A DNA stretch of 64,000 nucleotides from Rhizopus arrhizus (GCA_024220505.1 JAKZZE010000015.1:124001-188000); one strand, 5' to 3'; counted from the stretch's first letter, positions 36,588 through 48,673 are shown. The notes: generated from the letters alone by a model not told the origin. Numbers and translations are program-made.

Positions 36588-38062
36588 TTATTTTCTGACA
36601 GACTTATCGCGCTGATGGTGATAATAAGCCTCCAGTTCACTTTGTAGCTCCTTTACTTTTTCTCCCTGTGCCTCTAATTCCTTATGAAGACGATCTCTTT
36701 CATTTAGTAACTATTATAATGTGGAATATAATCAATTACTGATTGGTAACAACGAAATATCTATCATACCTGTCTTTCCCATTGTCTAAAACGAACCTCT
36801 TCGGACTTGACCTGCTCTGTAAATCTCATACGTAAAGCTTCCTCATCTTCTTTGAACTTTGCATTTTCATTTGGTTCTGTTCGAGGTTCACCAAACTTTC
36901 TTGTTTCCATTTGTGTTTGACGATAATTTTCGTAATGAACCTCTTCTGTAGTAGTAATTAAATCCAGCATATGGGTACGGATCAAAAGACTTCTCAGCTT
37001 CTTAAAGTCACAATGCAAATCGTTCTCGACTTCTGCTACACCCCAAGCATACTCGCGTCCTTTCACTTTACGACCATCAAAAGTGACTACATCTTGAGTA
37101 GATCCAATAACAGCAAAAGGTAGTGCAGTCATGATGTTATGGTTTCTTCTAGTCACATTTTCATCATCACTTTCAATAGGACAAGTATACACTTGGATAT
37201 TTTGAGCAGCAATAACCTCACGAATCTAATAATAAAAGGTTACAAAACAAATCATTTCCTTCTTTTTCATACGTTTTGCTTAAACTTTTCTAGATTAGTG
37301 GGTGTTAAAGTATCCGCCTTTGCAACTACAGGAATTAAATTAACACGGGAGCCTAGTTTTTTCATGACTTCAATATCCAATGGATTCAAGCTGAAAACAA
37401 GTTTAGTTATTTGTTTGTAAATTAATTTTTTCTTACGTGTGTCCTGTTGGTTTTATAAAATACAAGCAAGCATGAACACGCATATCAATAACTCCTTTTC
37501 TACAAGGTTGTTGCTCTTGACGCATATATTTTTCATGCTGATCATCAATAAAATCAACAATTGGGATCCAACTATGACGATTGTTTACATAGTCTCCAAA
37601 ACCAGGAGTATCTACAATGGAAAGCTTAACTTTGAACATCTTCTCTTCTAATTCTATTTTAAAATACTTTAAGCCTTCAACGAGTAATTTTTTAAACCTT
37701 TATTATTATTATTATTATTATTATTACCAGCTTTGGTTATTTGGATTTGTGCTGTCTTTGAAGAAGGCGATTTCATATGTCTTTTGCTTAAATTTTTAGG
37801 TTCCTTGATAGTAGTTGTAAACAATGTATTTACAAAAGTTGTTTTACCAACACCAGATTCACCTTTTTTTACATTAATAGTAAGTATACAGCCTTATAAT
37901 TATATTAAATAAGAACTTACCACAAACCATAATAGTAAAATTTGCACCATTTTTTGCAACAATTTTATGTCTTTGATTAGGTAAATTGGCAATACCTGTG
38001 CCAGACAAAGCAGTAGCTAAAATTGGAGGTGGGGGAATAGAAAAATCATCTAAGCCCAGCAT
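36588..38062 (-). CDS. Septin GTPase
   Basis: Filament-forming GTPase of cell-division and hyphal rings. It starts at 38062 with MLGLDDFSIPPPPILATAL. The P-loop GESGVGKTTFVNTLF is split by an intron (about 37861-37918), followed by KLSIVDTPGFGDYVNN and HACLYFIKPTGH. LNPLDIEVMKKLGSRVNLIP precedes the AKAD specificity motif. The C-terminal septin part reads YTCPIESDDENV, PFAVIGSTQ and VKGREYAWGVAEVEN. A final exon (36588 to about 36713) supplies a coiled coil (LLNERDRLHKELEAQGEKVK). One intron contains an (ATT)n repeat at 37700-37727. It resembles the Cdc3/AspB-type conserved septins, but I do not assign an orthologue. About 300 bp of AT-rich DNA with a poly(A) run separates it from LSM8. Confidence 0.92.
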
Positions 38063-38667
38063 GTTAATACAAGACGAAAGAAAGAGAGAAAAAGGAGAAA
38101 AGAAAGATTTATTTTATTTATAAACAGAATAAAAAGGAGCAAATGAAAGATTTGGTTTGTGCATTAATATGATTATTTACCTAAACGAAAAAAGTTTACT
38201 TGGCCTTCTATCCCATGAATACAAAAGCATTTTCTCCCTATTTAATTATTATTTCAATAGTAAGCAAATAGAGTAAAAAATATGACTTTTTATCAAGGGT
38301 TATGTACACATATGAAGTATTATGAACAATGACAATTTAAGAACTGCAAGTTAACAAAGACCAAACTCAAACAACATTAATTTATTATGCTTATTTGATT
38401 GGCTTGTTTCTCCTATCTGATCTCTAGTCTGATGCTTTCACTTGATTCAACAAAATGGAATTGATCTCCTTATACGCCCCCTTACTCTAACCAACCCCCT
38501 CTTCCCTTCATATTTGAAACAAACAGATGTTAGCACAACAGAGTTTTATGTTGCTCACAGAACTCCCAGTGACATAAAGTTCTCTTATACGTAGTACTTG
38601 TAAAGTAAATCTTTCAATCAAATTCACACAAAAAGACTATTCAAGTTCCAGATAACTAAATCAAATA
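38063..38667. other. Septin upstream region
   Basis: Promoter side of the septin, with pyrimidine-rich stretches near 38455-38520. No coding signal. It ends at the TA that borders the inverted-repeat element. Confidence 0.6.
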
Positions 38668-38757
38668 CTGGGTTTTGAAAAAATATTTGGACACAATTTT
38701 TTTTTTGTTGGAACGAGTTTTCTGTCAGTGAGGCGATTTTGAATTAATTTGAGACGA
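38668..38757 (+). repeat. Left terminal inverted repeat
   Basis: Matches the reverse complement of 42728-42817 from the tip to GAGACGA with one 1-bp gap. The strongest blocks are the first 27 bases and CTGTCAGTGA(G/A)GCGATTTTGAA-like sequence inside. Most differences are transitions. Confidence 0.85.
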
Positions 38758-40218
38758 ATTGAAAATCTATTGAAATTAAAAAAATAGCCAATGAAGCTCT
38801 TAAATTTTTATTGAGATCATATTTTACACTTGGAACGAAAAAGGAGGATGGACACAAAGAAAATAGTTGAGACTATTCAGTAAAGAGATCCCCCTTCTTC
38901 TAATTATTTGTTATAAAAGGTCTCTGCATTTCTTATCCTCCAACACAATCTTTACAAGAGACAGTGACAGGCGGCCATTATTCGAGGGGTTAAGATTGTT
39001 GTATTTGACCCTATTTTGCGCTTAACAAAAAGTAAGACCTAAATTACACTCATGTCTGGCACAGATGATAATTTAGGAAAGAAATACACCTTTAACTAAA
39101 AAGGATTGACATAAAATAATACATAGGCATATTAAACACCTTAAAAGAGTATAACTTTAGGATATAAGGGAATCTATGATGCAAACAATATAACTTTAAA
39201 ATAAGAATAATATACACTATTCTTGTATTATTATACATATCGTATAAGCTTAGACAAAGTATATTATATATCATATGGTTAATAGTTGAGTAGCTACAAC
39301 TATTAAACAAGAACAGATATGAATAGTACTCTTTGATACTTTACTTATGTAAACTTATGTAATATATGACCTCCGGCGTATATGTTATTACCTTTAATAT
39401 GTGCTTTGGGCAATATACAAAAGGTAAAGATCTCTAGTACATATATTTGAATCCAAGATTATTTGGTGTTACTTGAGAGTAAGCTATATCAAGCTAATCA
39501 GGGCATTGACATACCTTACAGTAAACGACCTAACCACTGTTCTCATCCGCATCATGAACATAATAATTGAAAGGAACTAAAAATATACTTACTTTAAACC
39601 ATATTCAACTTAAAGCAGATAATTGTCTATAAAGACGTGAATGCATGATATCACATCTTTACAAATCTTTCATACCATACTCTTTTTATACAATAATTTA
39701 CAAGCGAACTCTGCTGTTTAGTCAGAGGGTTCTAATATAACTAAGTCTAACATTATGTCATGTCATCCTTAATTTCAGTATACATAGTTGTGTTGTTTCT
39801 CTATCATTTGGAGCTCTCAATTAAATTTGAATAAAAAATAATTCCCTTTATCCGTTTTCTTAAAAATCTCATTTCTACGCAATTCAACACACTCAATACT
39901 TGAGCTGCCAATAATAACTGTTCTCAAGTAAATCTTCCATAACTATACTTCTCATTGTTTCACAATTACACGAAGTCTAAGTCCTAAACACAATATGACA
40001 AATGTCAATCTACTTTGCCTGGGAAAAAGGGCAATTATAAATTACAATTAGTGAAGTCGTAATCTTTTATCAATTGTCATTATTTAATATCTAGCTCGAC
40101 GCTTGTTTAATAAAGTAACTCTTTTTTCAGTCTTCTTCAATTTCACTGATTTTTTACATATTTTTTAAGTACCAAATCCTTCGATCACATCATTATGAAA
40201 ATCTAAAATATTAAGAAA

Positions 40219-40640
40219 CGACTCTAAGAATAAATCAAAATGCATTCCTAATGCTTAGCTACTACGCTTTTATTGCTTCTCTTGAGTGCTTCAAGTACAC
40301 AGGCCCAAAATACTGTTGATAATGGTTTAAAGGTGGTAACGTTCATTGTGATTCATGCACCCAACTATGATATTGGAACTGGTCGTGTTCAAACGAGTCA
40401 ACCTAATATACTAGGTATTCACTACGAAGGTATCAGTGGTGTATTCACTTTGTCTAATAAAGAAACCAACAACAGTATTGTCTACAGTGGCGTAATTCCT
40501 GCCAGCAACAAAAATACAAATATGTGGTTCTCAATAGCACGAATTATGTGGTTAACACTGAACCATTCTAACGACCAGTCAACCCTGTCGTAGTCCATAC
40601 TGCCGTAGGAAAGACTTACCCCACCACCCATTGATAGAGA
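40219..40640 (+). pseudogene. Broken gene for a putative secreted protein
   Basis: A signal-peptide-like start (LATTLLLLLLSASSTQAQ) is preceded by MHS and a stop codon. The body reads VVTFIVIHAPNYDIGTGRVQ, then ILGIHYEGISGVFTLSNKE and VYSGVIPASNKNTNMWF. After a frame slip the other frame resumes with LNSTNYVVNTEPF and NPVVVHTAVGKTYP. So there are at least two disruptions. I do not recognise the family. It lies within the inverted-repeat element. Confidence 0.45.
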
Positions 40641-40649
40641 TAGAGATCC

Positions 40650-40985
40650 GAGTGTCAAAAGGATATTTAAAATACTAGTAATCAGCGAAGCAGGAAAGCC
40701 AAAATGATGTTGACACCTTCTGGAGATACACAGGGTTGATACAATTGTATGCCTTTTTCTGGCCTAACAAGACGGCAACATTAGGTTTGAGAGAAGCAGC
40801 CTTTCCCAAATTGGACATCAGGATCTGGTTAACTCAATCATTGTCTGAAATCAGCCGGCGTGGTTTGGTAGGGAGTGATAAGTAGAGGCAAGGCCTTGTT
40901 GAACCGATTAGCCAAACGCTTGGCGAACAATTTTGCATCACAGTTGATTAGAAAAAGAGGGCGCCATTACATGCTAATAATACGA
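40650..40985 (-). pseudogene. LINE reverse-transcriptase fragment
   Basis: The reverse strand shows FLINCDAKLFAKRLANRF and, after frame slips, PNVAVLLGQKKAYNCINPVY. These align with LINCDAKSYTRIISQRM and LLLDQEKAYDRVHP of the LINE at 27.3-30.6 kb. It is a short nested or captured piece inside the 4.15-kb element. Confidence 0.65.
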
Positions 40986-41103
40986 TACTTTATTTCATTA
41001 GTTTTAAAGATAATAGGTTAAAATTGATTGACACGAGATACACAAATAAGAAACAATGTATTTATTTATTTTATCGAAAAAAATAATAATATGGTATGAT
41101 TAT

Positions 41104-42000
41104 TCAAGAGATAAAGCCATAAAGCCAAAAAGAGTATAAGGGACCAAAGTCCAGGAAGCTTTCTTTCAAATGAAGATGCATATGCATATTTGGGGTGGGC
41201 ATAGATTCACCATACAGCTCGACACAGGTCTTGCCAAAGTTTTTCATCGATAGATGTGCGGTATCTATGTCTTCTAGGGCTGTCTTGTCAACCTCTACTT
41301 CATCTTTGAGTTGCTGCAGGATTCTTTTCACACCTCTCTTATCTTCATTGTTGTGAGTGGGGTTACTGGTGATGGTGGTGGTGGTGAAATTGATATTACC
41401 GGTAGTTGTGGGATTATTATTACTAGTGGTAGTGGGAATACTATTACTAGTGGTGGTGGGTTTGCAGCGGCACCAGGTGCTTGTAGGTGTCAATCGTGCT
41501 TGAATGGTGGATAGATCCTATAACAAAGTTTTTGTTAATAATCCTTCTTCAATCAATGAATTTCAAGCTTACATAGTTAACTTTAATACCATTGAAGATC
41601 GCTTCGTTGACATAGATTCCTGATAACTTCCTGCAGAGTGACATGCGTTCACAAGAGTATGTTCTAAAGAAATCAGCAGCTTCTGTTGCTTTTTAAAAAT
41701 GTACTAAATAGAAACTATAAAAAATGAATAAATAAGTTTAATTTGTAGAAGCTAGTACCTACCCGGCTACTTTTTGAGGTTTATAAACGTGCTTACATTT
41801 TACCACTGAGCAATGATTGATCACAACTTCAATCTCTTCAGCAGACATCCCTTTCAAAGCGTATCCTCCAACAAATACCTGTGATAAAAGTTCACACTTG
41901 CAGTTTTTAACCATGCCAGATTGCTTAAAGACAAAGGATGTGAGATTTTTTTATCAAGCAGGGACTTGGTCGCAGGAGACACCAGCAATTGAAACGTCAT
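41104..42000 (-). pseudogene. Transposon-derived gene fragment (DUF4218/KDZ-like C-terminal motif)
   Basis: The last exon (41104 to about 41519) is Thr/Asn-rich and then reads PTPNMHMHLHLKESFLDFG followed by PLYSFWLYGF. This matches the conserved H-x-H-LKES-x-x-DFGP-x-YxFWLF block seen in transposon-encoded proteins of fungi and plants. Upstream blocks on the same strand read GMSAEEIEVVINHCSVVKC and FFRTYSCERMSLCRKLSGIY, separated by plausible introns. The usual continuation after the FWL block is missing. Family placement rests on this single motif. Confidence 0.5.
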
Positions 42001-42727
42001 AAATAATGTAACTTGTTAGTACTTAGGATTTGGATTGCATTAAACTGTTGTAGATTTGTTTAGTTTGAAGTTTGAAGCCTTGAATGACTTGAATTTGATT
42101 ACTTGATTGAACATTTAACAGTTCTTTTGATATAGTAATTTGGTTTTAAGTAGTGATCACCAGATCTTTATAGATCAATAAGGTTAAGAGTAAGATTGTT
42201 TAATAAAAGATAAAAATAAAAGGGATCTTTCTTGATTCGTGATAACTCAGGTATCATATCAGAAAGAATAAGTAAAAATAAAAGAAAAAGTAATTGTGAC
42301 CCAATAAGAAAAGATTGCTTTTTAAGCGCAAGAAGATTTGATTAATTGAATGTTCTGTTATTTTGGTTAAAAATATTCATCTTATTTATATAAAAAAGGC
42401 GTGGCTTATTGTTTATGTTGTTTGCTATCTATGTCGACCGACATCAATATCGCTGGACAACAAATTTTGTTCTTATAATCATCATTGTTCTCTAGCGTAT
42501 TCGTGTATAAATTGCACTTACTCTTCTGGCTTATAAGTATCAAAAGACATTGTTAGGTGAATAGAGTGAATGAAATAAAGAATAAAAACAGGTTCAACTC
42601 AATAGATCTTGTAGTTTTAAAATAGTTTCGCATTAGCCCATAGTAGTCTCAGCGTTATGCACATTTTTCTCAAATGGTTTAAAAGATAGTGCCACCATAA
42701 TCTTGGATCGTCCTACCTAAAATTATT

Positions 42728-42817
42728 CTCGTCTCATCATTATTCAAAATCGTCTCACTGACAGAAAGCTCATTCCAGCAAAAAAAGATCGCGTCCAAAT
42801 ATTTTTTCAAAACCCAG
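42728..42817 (-). repeat. Right terminal inverted repeat
   Basis: Partner of 38668-38757. The tip is CAAAACCCAG followed by TA. It has slightly more G+C than the left copy near the tip (GCGATC versus ACAATT in aligned positions). Confidence 0.85.
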
Positions 42818-44296
42818 TATCTCAATACAACGAACATTGTATCTGAGTATCTAACACTTCAAAGCCACCTTTCTGCCTCATAGTCGATACTCATTATTCA
42901 AAATGAGTTACTCTCAAGTGCTTGAATCAACTACATATAAATAGTCCCTTGTCCAGCACAACTTTTCGATACAAAGCATTGTGCAGTTGAAATATGAGAG
43001 CTTGTTTTCATGATCAATTTTTCACAATGAAAAACTTTTCGTTTTTTCAGAGAATTCAATTATTCTTGTCAATAAGTTACAAAAAACACATTAGATTTAG
43101 AAAATGTTTATTAAAATGTTTATTATAATATTGTATCGAGATCAAATAATTAAAAACTACTATAAATGAAGATATTAATAAATGCTTTGCTATAATTTTG
43201 TCTTTCTTTTTTCTTTTCTTTTTTCAGAATAAAATTTCCTTTCAACGAATATCTCAAACTGAGCTGGGTTTAGTAGCAATGTTTTGATCATCATTCAAAA
43301 GAAAAGAAGAAGAAATATTTTACGATAATAAATAAACATGTTCTTTACTTACATTATTTTTGCTTGATACTCATATTAAACTAAAGAAAAGTCTTTCGAC
43401 TTCATACAATCAATTTATAATTCTGAATAAAAAAAATTTCCAACAGTTTCGTGACTGTGATTGAAGATGCGGTATAAGAAGCCGGCTGTATATTCGACAA
43501 CGCAAGATACGTAGAAAACATATGAATATGGGAAATTATTGATTTGCATATTTATTTCTGTTGACGTTATGTAAATGCTAACATCTTACAAGAGAGTTGA
43601 GGAAGTGATAATGTTTCCAACGTGGCGTTTTATATCCTACATAGGGATTTGTTGTTTAAATTCCGTCTTTCGGGAAAACTAAAAAAGCATTTCATTATTG
43701 CAAGTTGAAGAAAATAGTAGCAAAAATATGATAACCAAAATCAACATCAATTTTACTTTCTATTATTAATTAAAAAATGTATCTATATCATTCGAGCAAT
43801 AGGAATACCTCCACATTCGTTTGATTTATTTACGTTCATCATTTGAGTATATCCTTATCAAGCGACAACCTTTTACTGTTAGAGCTACAGTCATACGATA
43901 TTAAAAACATAGTGTGTCATCCTTATTATGACTTCTGATGCATTAATTTTCATAAATGAATTCGAGATCTTTACAACTTATCAAGGTTCGTAACAAGCTT
44001 TGTTAATTCTACTATTAATCTAAAGCATGAGTAAATTTGTGGCATCTCACCAAAATGTTAGTTTTATCAGGGATCAAGAGAAATGTGTTTATTTTCGTTT
44101 TCGTTATTAATGTAATGGCTTTTGGTAAAAAAAAAAAAAAAAAAAAAAAAAAGAAAAAGCATCTCACAAATGCTTATTAAAGAATATTAGTCTTTTTCTT
44201 TATAAAAAATGTTAAAGCTCTTGGTTTAATCCTTTATACACCAAAATTCTATGAAGTACTTTATCTTGGAGTTTTCTATTTAGTTTATAATAATAT
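42818..44296. other. Gene-poor region with poly(A) run
   Basis: AT-rich DNA lacking convincing reading frames. A 26-nt A run lies at 44127-44152, shortly before the second LINE remnant. Confidence 0.5.
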
Positions 44297-46133
44297 TTGT
44301 CTCCCAATAAATTTAAGACTTTGTTTGAAAAATTATTGAATTCATGTAAAAATAAGGAATTATCACTTTACTCGAGACTTTTTAAATATAACAACTTTCC
44401 TCAAAAGAAATGGATCTTTTCAAGAAAATGGTTAAAAAAGTCTCTCAAAACTTTTGCGGAAATAGATGTAAATGGAGAAATGAACAAATCAAGCAGCTCC
44501 AAAGTCAGAAAAATGATATTTTTCGATAGTATTCCAACAGCCCAACCTATTTGAATGTCTTATTTCCTGAATTTGAGAACAAACTTGCAAAATTACAAAC
44601 TGAAATAGTCGAAACATATATCTTCAGGGCAGGTAAACGATGAATAGTAAACAAAGAGAAATCAGCCGGATACCTCGAGTGAAAATTCGAATCAAGAAAT
44701 ATCAAGCAAAACATCACCAAGATTGTTCAACCAGAAACTGGCTTGAAATGTTTGGGTATTAAAGCGAAGCTTGATGCAGCTTTCAATTTTTATTTTAAAC
44801 TTTACTCCACACAACCTATTGATCATCATGATCTCAAGTCAATACCAAACATGATAGACAAACAGGCATCATCAATCGATGCTAAACATATTGTCAGCAA
44901 CATTTTGTTTGATGACATTCTATACAGATCGAGAAGAGCTTCTCGCAAAAGTAGCCCAGGCATGAATGGATTGCCCTATGAAACCTTGAACTTGATCATT
45001 GGTCATCCTACTTGCAAGTCTCTAGTCCTAGATGTTTACAATGATGCTATCAATAAGGCGATTTTTCCAAGATTAGGGCAATAAAATTGTTTGATTCTCT
45101 TACCCAAGACTGGCGATCTTACAAGATTAAGCAACCTGCGACCAATTTCACCGGTAAATACAGATTGCAAGTCTTTACAAGAATCATGAATAGCAGGATC
45201 ATGGATACCTCATCAAAGTTGATCATTCATTACCGATCAGCTTTAATGCGCAATAAGTTTATAAGAGACCATGGCTTTGCCTGTCTGTTGACTATGGAAT
45301 ATGTCTCCAAATCAAAATCAATCTCAGAAAGTTTAGGGGTCATTTTGGATCAAGCAAAAGCCTGCGATTGTATTCATCCTGAATATTTACGCAAAGTACT
45401 AAAAAGGCTTGGCTTCCCTTGTATATCCATCAAGTGTATCCGCAATCTTTTCTTTGGCAATTCAAATTCAGTCAACGTGAATGGATCCTTGTCTGACAGC
45501 ATACAACAACTGCGCGGACTATAACAAGGAAACTCGATTTCACCTATAATTTTCAATCTTGCAATAAGACCATTCTTACTATATATTTTTAACAATGAAA
45601 TTGTTGGTAGTTACTGTCTTAAAGCTAGGAGGTCTAACTCTGATTTGCAATTAACAGCACCAAGTCTAGTCAAACTACTAGTCTACGCAGACGACACATT
45701 AATCTTTATCAATTCTAACGAAGAATTTCTAAAACTATAAGAGCGACTAAAAGTATATTATGGTACGCCTAATTCTTAAGAAAATTATTCCAAGTAAATA
45801 GCATTTTCCTTAGCCGGTGGCTCCACATTCAACAATCGAGAACTCAAAGGACTGATAGGTCATAATGGCCACAGGCGGTTTGACTCTCAATCGACTACAT
45901 CAAGTATCTTGGATACTCAATATGACTCAACGCCGACCAACGAACTATACTCTATAAAGAAAGCATCAACAAGCTTGAAAGCTCGGTTAACATTCATTCA
46001 CAGCGCCAACTCTCCTTTTGTGGCAGGGCGCACATTGCTAATACACTCACACTATCCAAGTTGTGACATTTTCTACGTATTACAAGTCTTTCAAAAAGCT
46101 TTTATAGCAAGGTGTCTTCTATTGTGTACATGA
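44297..46133 (+). mobile_element. Second LINE remnant retaining the YADD reverse-transcriptase box
   Basis: Pieces in several frames give FYFKLYSTQPIDHHDLKSIP, then SRKSSPGMNGLPYETLNLII and LGVILDQAKACDCIHPEYL. They continue with KCIRNLFFGNSNSVNVNG, QLRGL, then GNSISPIIFNLAIRPFLLYI and LVKLLVYADDTLIFINSNEE. This order matches the reverse transcriptase and thumb of the LINE at 27.3-30.6 kb. The endonuclease and ORF1 are not visible, so it is 5'-truncated or decayed. Stops and frame slips are frequent. It ends about 70 bp before the next gene. Confidence 0.8.
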
Positions 46134-46203
46134 CAGTTGGTCCAACCCTTTTTCTCTACTTTCATTTTCGGAGTTTACTTTATCTGTAGAAAAAGAAAAA
46201 GGG

Positions 46204-46794
46204 ATGCTTTTGGGCATTTTTTTCTGTAAAAAGCAAATGTCACTCATTTTGTTGATTTTGGCTTATACTTTATTAGCGTCTCTATTTTATGTTGAATACC
46301 ACTATGAATCTCGCAGAACAACGACCACTTTAGAAACTGCGGGGGATGACAGAGGCACAACACGACTTTTATTTATCGTTTATTTCTTGGTCATTGTCTT
46401 TTCATTACTTTTTGTAGTTTTATTTGATGCAGAAGATACAACAACGACTTCTGCCTATATAAGTTGGGTTGGACTACCATTGATGTTGATGGCCATTATT
46501 TTGTTGCGTTGGACAACTTTGACAAACCCCTTTTATCTTCGTTCCATGTCTACTACTGATGACCATTACATTTGTACAGACGGACCGTACAAAACCATTA
46601 GACATCCCGGTTATTGTGCATTTTTAATAGCATGGGCCGGTTTTGCGATCATTTTTGGTAACTGGATTTCTTTCTTGCTTATTTTCATGCCTATTCTTTG
46701 TGTGTATTTGCTTCGAATTCAAGCAGAAGAACAAATGATGCTCGATCGTTTTGGTGTAGATTATCAACAATACATGTATGAAACTTACAGGTAG
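46204..46794 (+). CDS. Isoprenylcysteine carboxyl methyltransferase-like membrane protein (ICMT/PEMT superfamily)
   Basis: Predicted membrane methyltransferase of 196 residues (185 if the ATG at 46237 is used), with about five hydrophobic segments. The signature is in the C-terminal half: CTDGPYKTIRHPGYCAFLIA, then FGNWISFLL and RIQAEEQMMLDRFGVDYQQY ending near the C-terminus. This is the SAM-binding pattern of ICMT and related phospholipid or small-molecule methyltransferases. The substrate cannot be told; true Ste14-type enzymes are usually longer. The gene has no intron, unlike nearly all other genes in the window, and begins right after a LINE remnant. The frame is intact, so it may be functional. 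A bacterial origin or retrocopy is possible. Confidence 0.75.
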   Translation: MLLGIFFCKKQMSLILLILAYTLLASLFYVEYHYESRRTTTTLETAGDDRGTTRLLFIVYFLVIVFSLLFVVLFDAEDTTTTSAYISWVGLPLMLMAIILLRWTTLTNPFYLRSMSTTDDHYICTDGPYKTIRHPGYCAFLIAWAGFAIIFGNWISFLLIFMPILCVYLLRIQAEEQMMLDRFGVDYQQYMYETYR

Positions 46795-47389
46795 TAACAA
46801 AAAAAAAGAAAGGCTGTTCATTTTTGCTAACGCTCTGCTATAGAATTATACCTTTCATATTTTAAATAAACATGAACTATAATAATAATAAAAAGAAAAG
46901 TGATGAATGGATGCGTCTGATGTGATGTGTGCTATAGTTCTTTCGTGAGAAATACTCTTATAAATACTTTGTACCTCAGACGACTAGCATCATTGCTGCA
47001 GTCATTCTGCTCCCAATCTGAACACTTTCTGAAATTTTTGGCTTAATGTTATGTTTGAAACAGTATCCGAAAATAACGATACCATATCTATACAACGATG
47101 ATCACCATGTGTCAGTAAAATTTATTCAAACTAGAGTAAGGAACAAAAGGGATATACAAATATACAAGAGTAAAAAATTATTAATAATATTGTAAAATTA
47201 GTATGGAGTAATTACTATGAAGTAGTAAGAAAAAATTTGGAAAGATGATTTAGTAAAATCATATAAGGTGTTCTATTTTCCCGAAATGTTGTGTGAAGCA
47301 CATATTCTTTTTTTGAATGGTATCTTATAATTATATTAAGTACAAAATTGAATTTAAACCAAGCCTAATGGTTTCAAATGCTAAGCAGC
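46795..47389. other. Downstream of ICMT-like gene
   Basis: AT-rich with no recognisable feature. Confidence 0.5.
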
Positions 47390-48120
47390 TGCATTACTCT
47401 GTAATAGTCTAACACAATTTGTGCGATAACGCCCTTGTTTTCGTATGAAAATTTGTAATATGCAGAACGTGATCTGATGGTTTCTTTTTTTACAACGTTA
47501 GCAGCAGACTCGTCCATATTTCCCATGTGGAGATTGTCTTCTTCATGTATCTATCAAACATAAATTTTAAAATGATTATGTGAATTTTATGTAGAAACTA
47601 AGTAATTATACAACTGATCACTGTTTCTGCTCTGCTTTTTCTCTTTGCGGCATAAGAGTGAATATGTTCATTTGCGATCAGAGCAGCGGTGCGTACTAAG
47701 TTTTTAAAAACTCCTCCAATTCTTCATGTACTACTTTGTCAATTTTAAGGTATTCAGTGACGATAGCGTGATCTGTTTTTATGGTAGGGAAAATAATGGA
47801 ATGACTTTAAATCCTTCAAACTTTGAGCAGCTACAGAGAAAATAAAGCATAAAATTTTTGAAAATATCTAATTTTGTCTTAGACATATTTTCTCATGATT
47901 TTCTCTATATATACTGTGCAGCTCAGTAGATGAGAGCGACTTAGCTTTGAATATCGGCTTGTATACACAGGCTTCACAGACTGTATGGCTATCTTCACAC
48001 AATTACAAATCGAATCCTTATTCAATCTGTGAAGGCAAGTACTCCAAATAATTTCAGTGTCGACATTTTTGTAGAGGTATAGTTGAATCTGCACTCCTGT
48101 GCACTGCTGAAAGAATCTTT
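47390..48120 (-). pseudogene. Decayed coding remnant of unknown family
   Basis: The reverse strand shows protein-like blocks broken by stops and frame slips. They include CLHRLNKDSICNCVKIAIQS or, in another frame, CEDSHTVCEACVYKPIFKA (about 47920-48040). Then come IVTEYLKIDKVVHEELEEFL and VRTAALIANEHIHSYAAKRK (about 47640-47770). HEEDNLHMGNMDESAANVVK and RSRSAYYKFSYENKGVIAQI follow at about 47400-47560. The order suggests one former multi-exon gene, probably transposon-linked. I cannot name it. Confidence 0.35.
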
Positions 48121-48673
48121 TATACGATCTCTTTATTCCATCATATTGTCCCAGTACAAAACTTAGAAACAGAAGCTTGGTATACTGTTGTGAAAATGGT
48201 AATTCTTGATGTTTGTCATTTGCCTTCCTGTTCTGTTTAATATGTGATGTTCATTTTACGAGTAAGTATTGGTTGGACAAACACTTGCACTTCTATAATA
48301 TAAAGCTTTACATTAAGCTAAATAGTCTGCTTCTTACTCACTTATTTACTACAGCGCAACCCAATCGTTACATGAGTCATAGCTATTGCTTAATCACTCT
48401 CAAACAAACGCTCACGAAAGTTGCTATTACTCTAATATACAAGTTATAAGCTACACTGCATTTGATTGCTCAATTGATGAAATGCGCCAATTTAATTTCA
48501 GGTTCGTTTAGTTTTAATTGAAATAATGCGCCAACAATAATGTTAGAAAAATAAAGATGAAGAATATGTTTATTTGAAATTGATTGCATGATCTTATTTA
48601 AATAATCTTGTATTCTATTTTCTTATATTTTATTTTAATTATGATCTTGTAGCAAGACTTATATTTATCAATA
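48121..48673. other. Spacer between two remnants
   Basis: AT-rich. The 9-mer AATGCGCCA occurs twice about 50 bp apart near 48480-48535. No gene is seen. Confidence 0.4.

Larger units (their letters stand above)
38668..42817. mobile_element. 4.15-kb DNA transposon with about 90-bp terminal inverted repeats and TA target site
   Basis: Both ends start CTGGGTTTTGAAAAAATATT when read inward and are flanked by TA (38666-38667 and 42818-42819). TA duplication and inverted repeats are the mark of the Tc1/mariner superfamily. No transposase core was found inside, so it is non-autonomous or gutted. The interior contains a broken secreted-protein-like gene, a LINE reverse-transcriptase fragment and a transposon-derived gene fragment, plus about 2 kb of AT-rich filler (38.8-40.2 kb and 42.0-42.7 kb). 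Boundaries come directly from the matched repeats. Confidence 0.8.
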
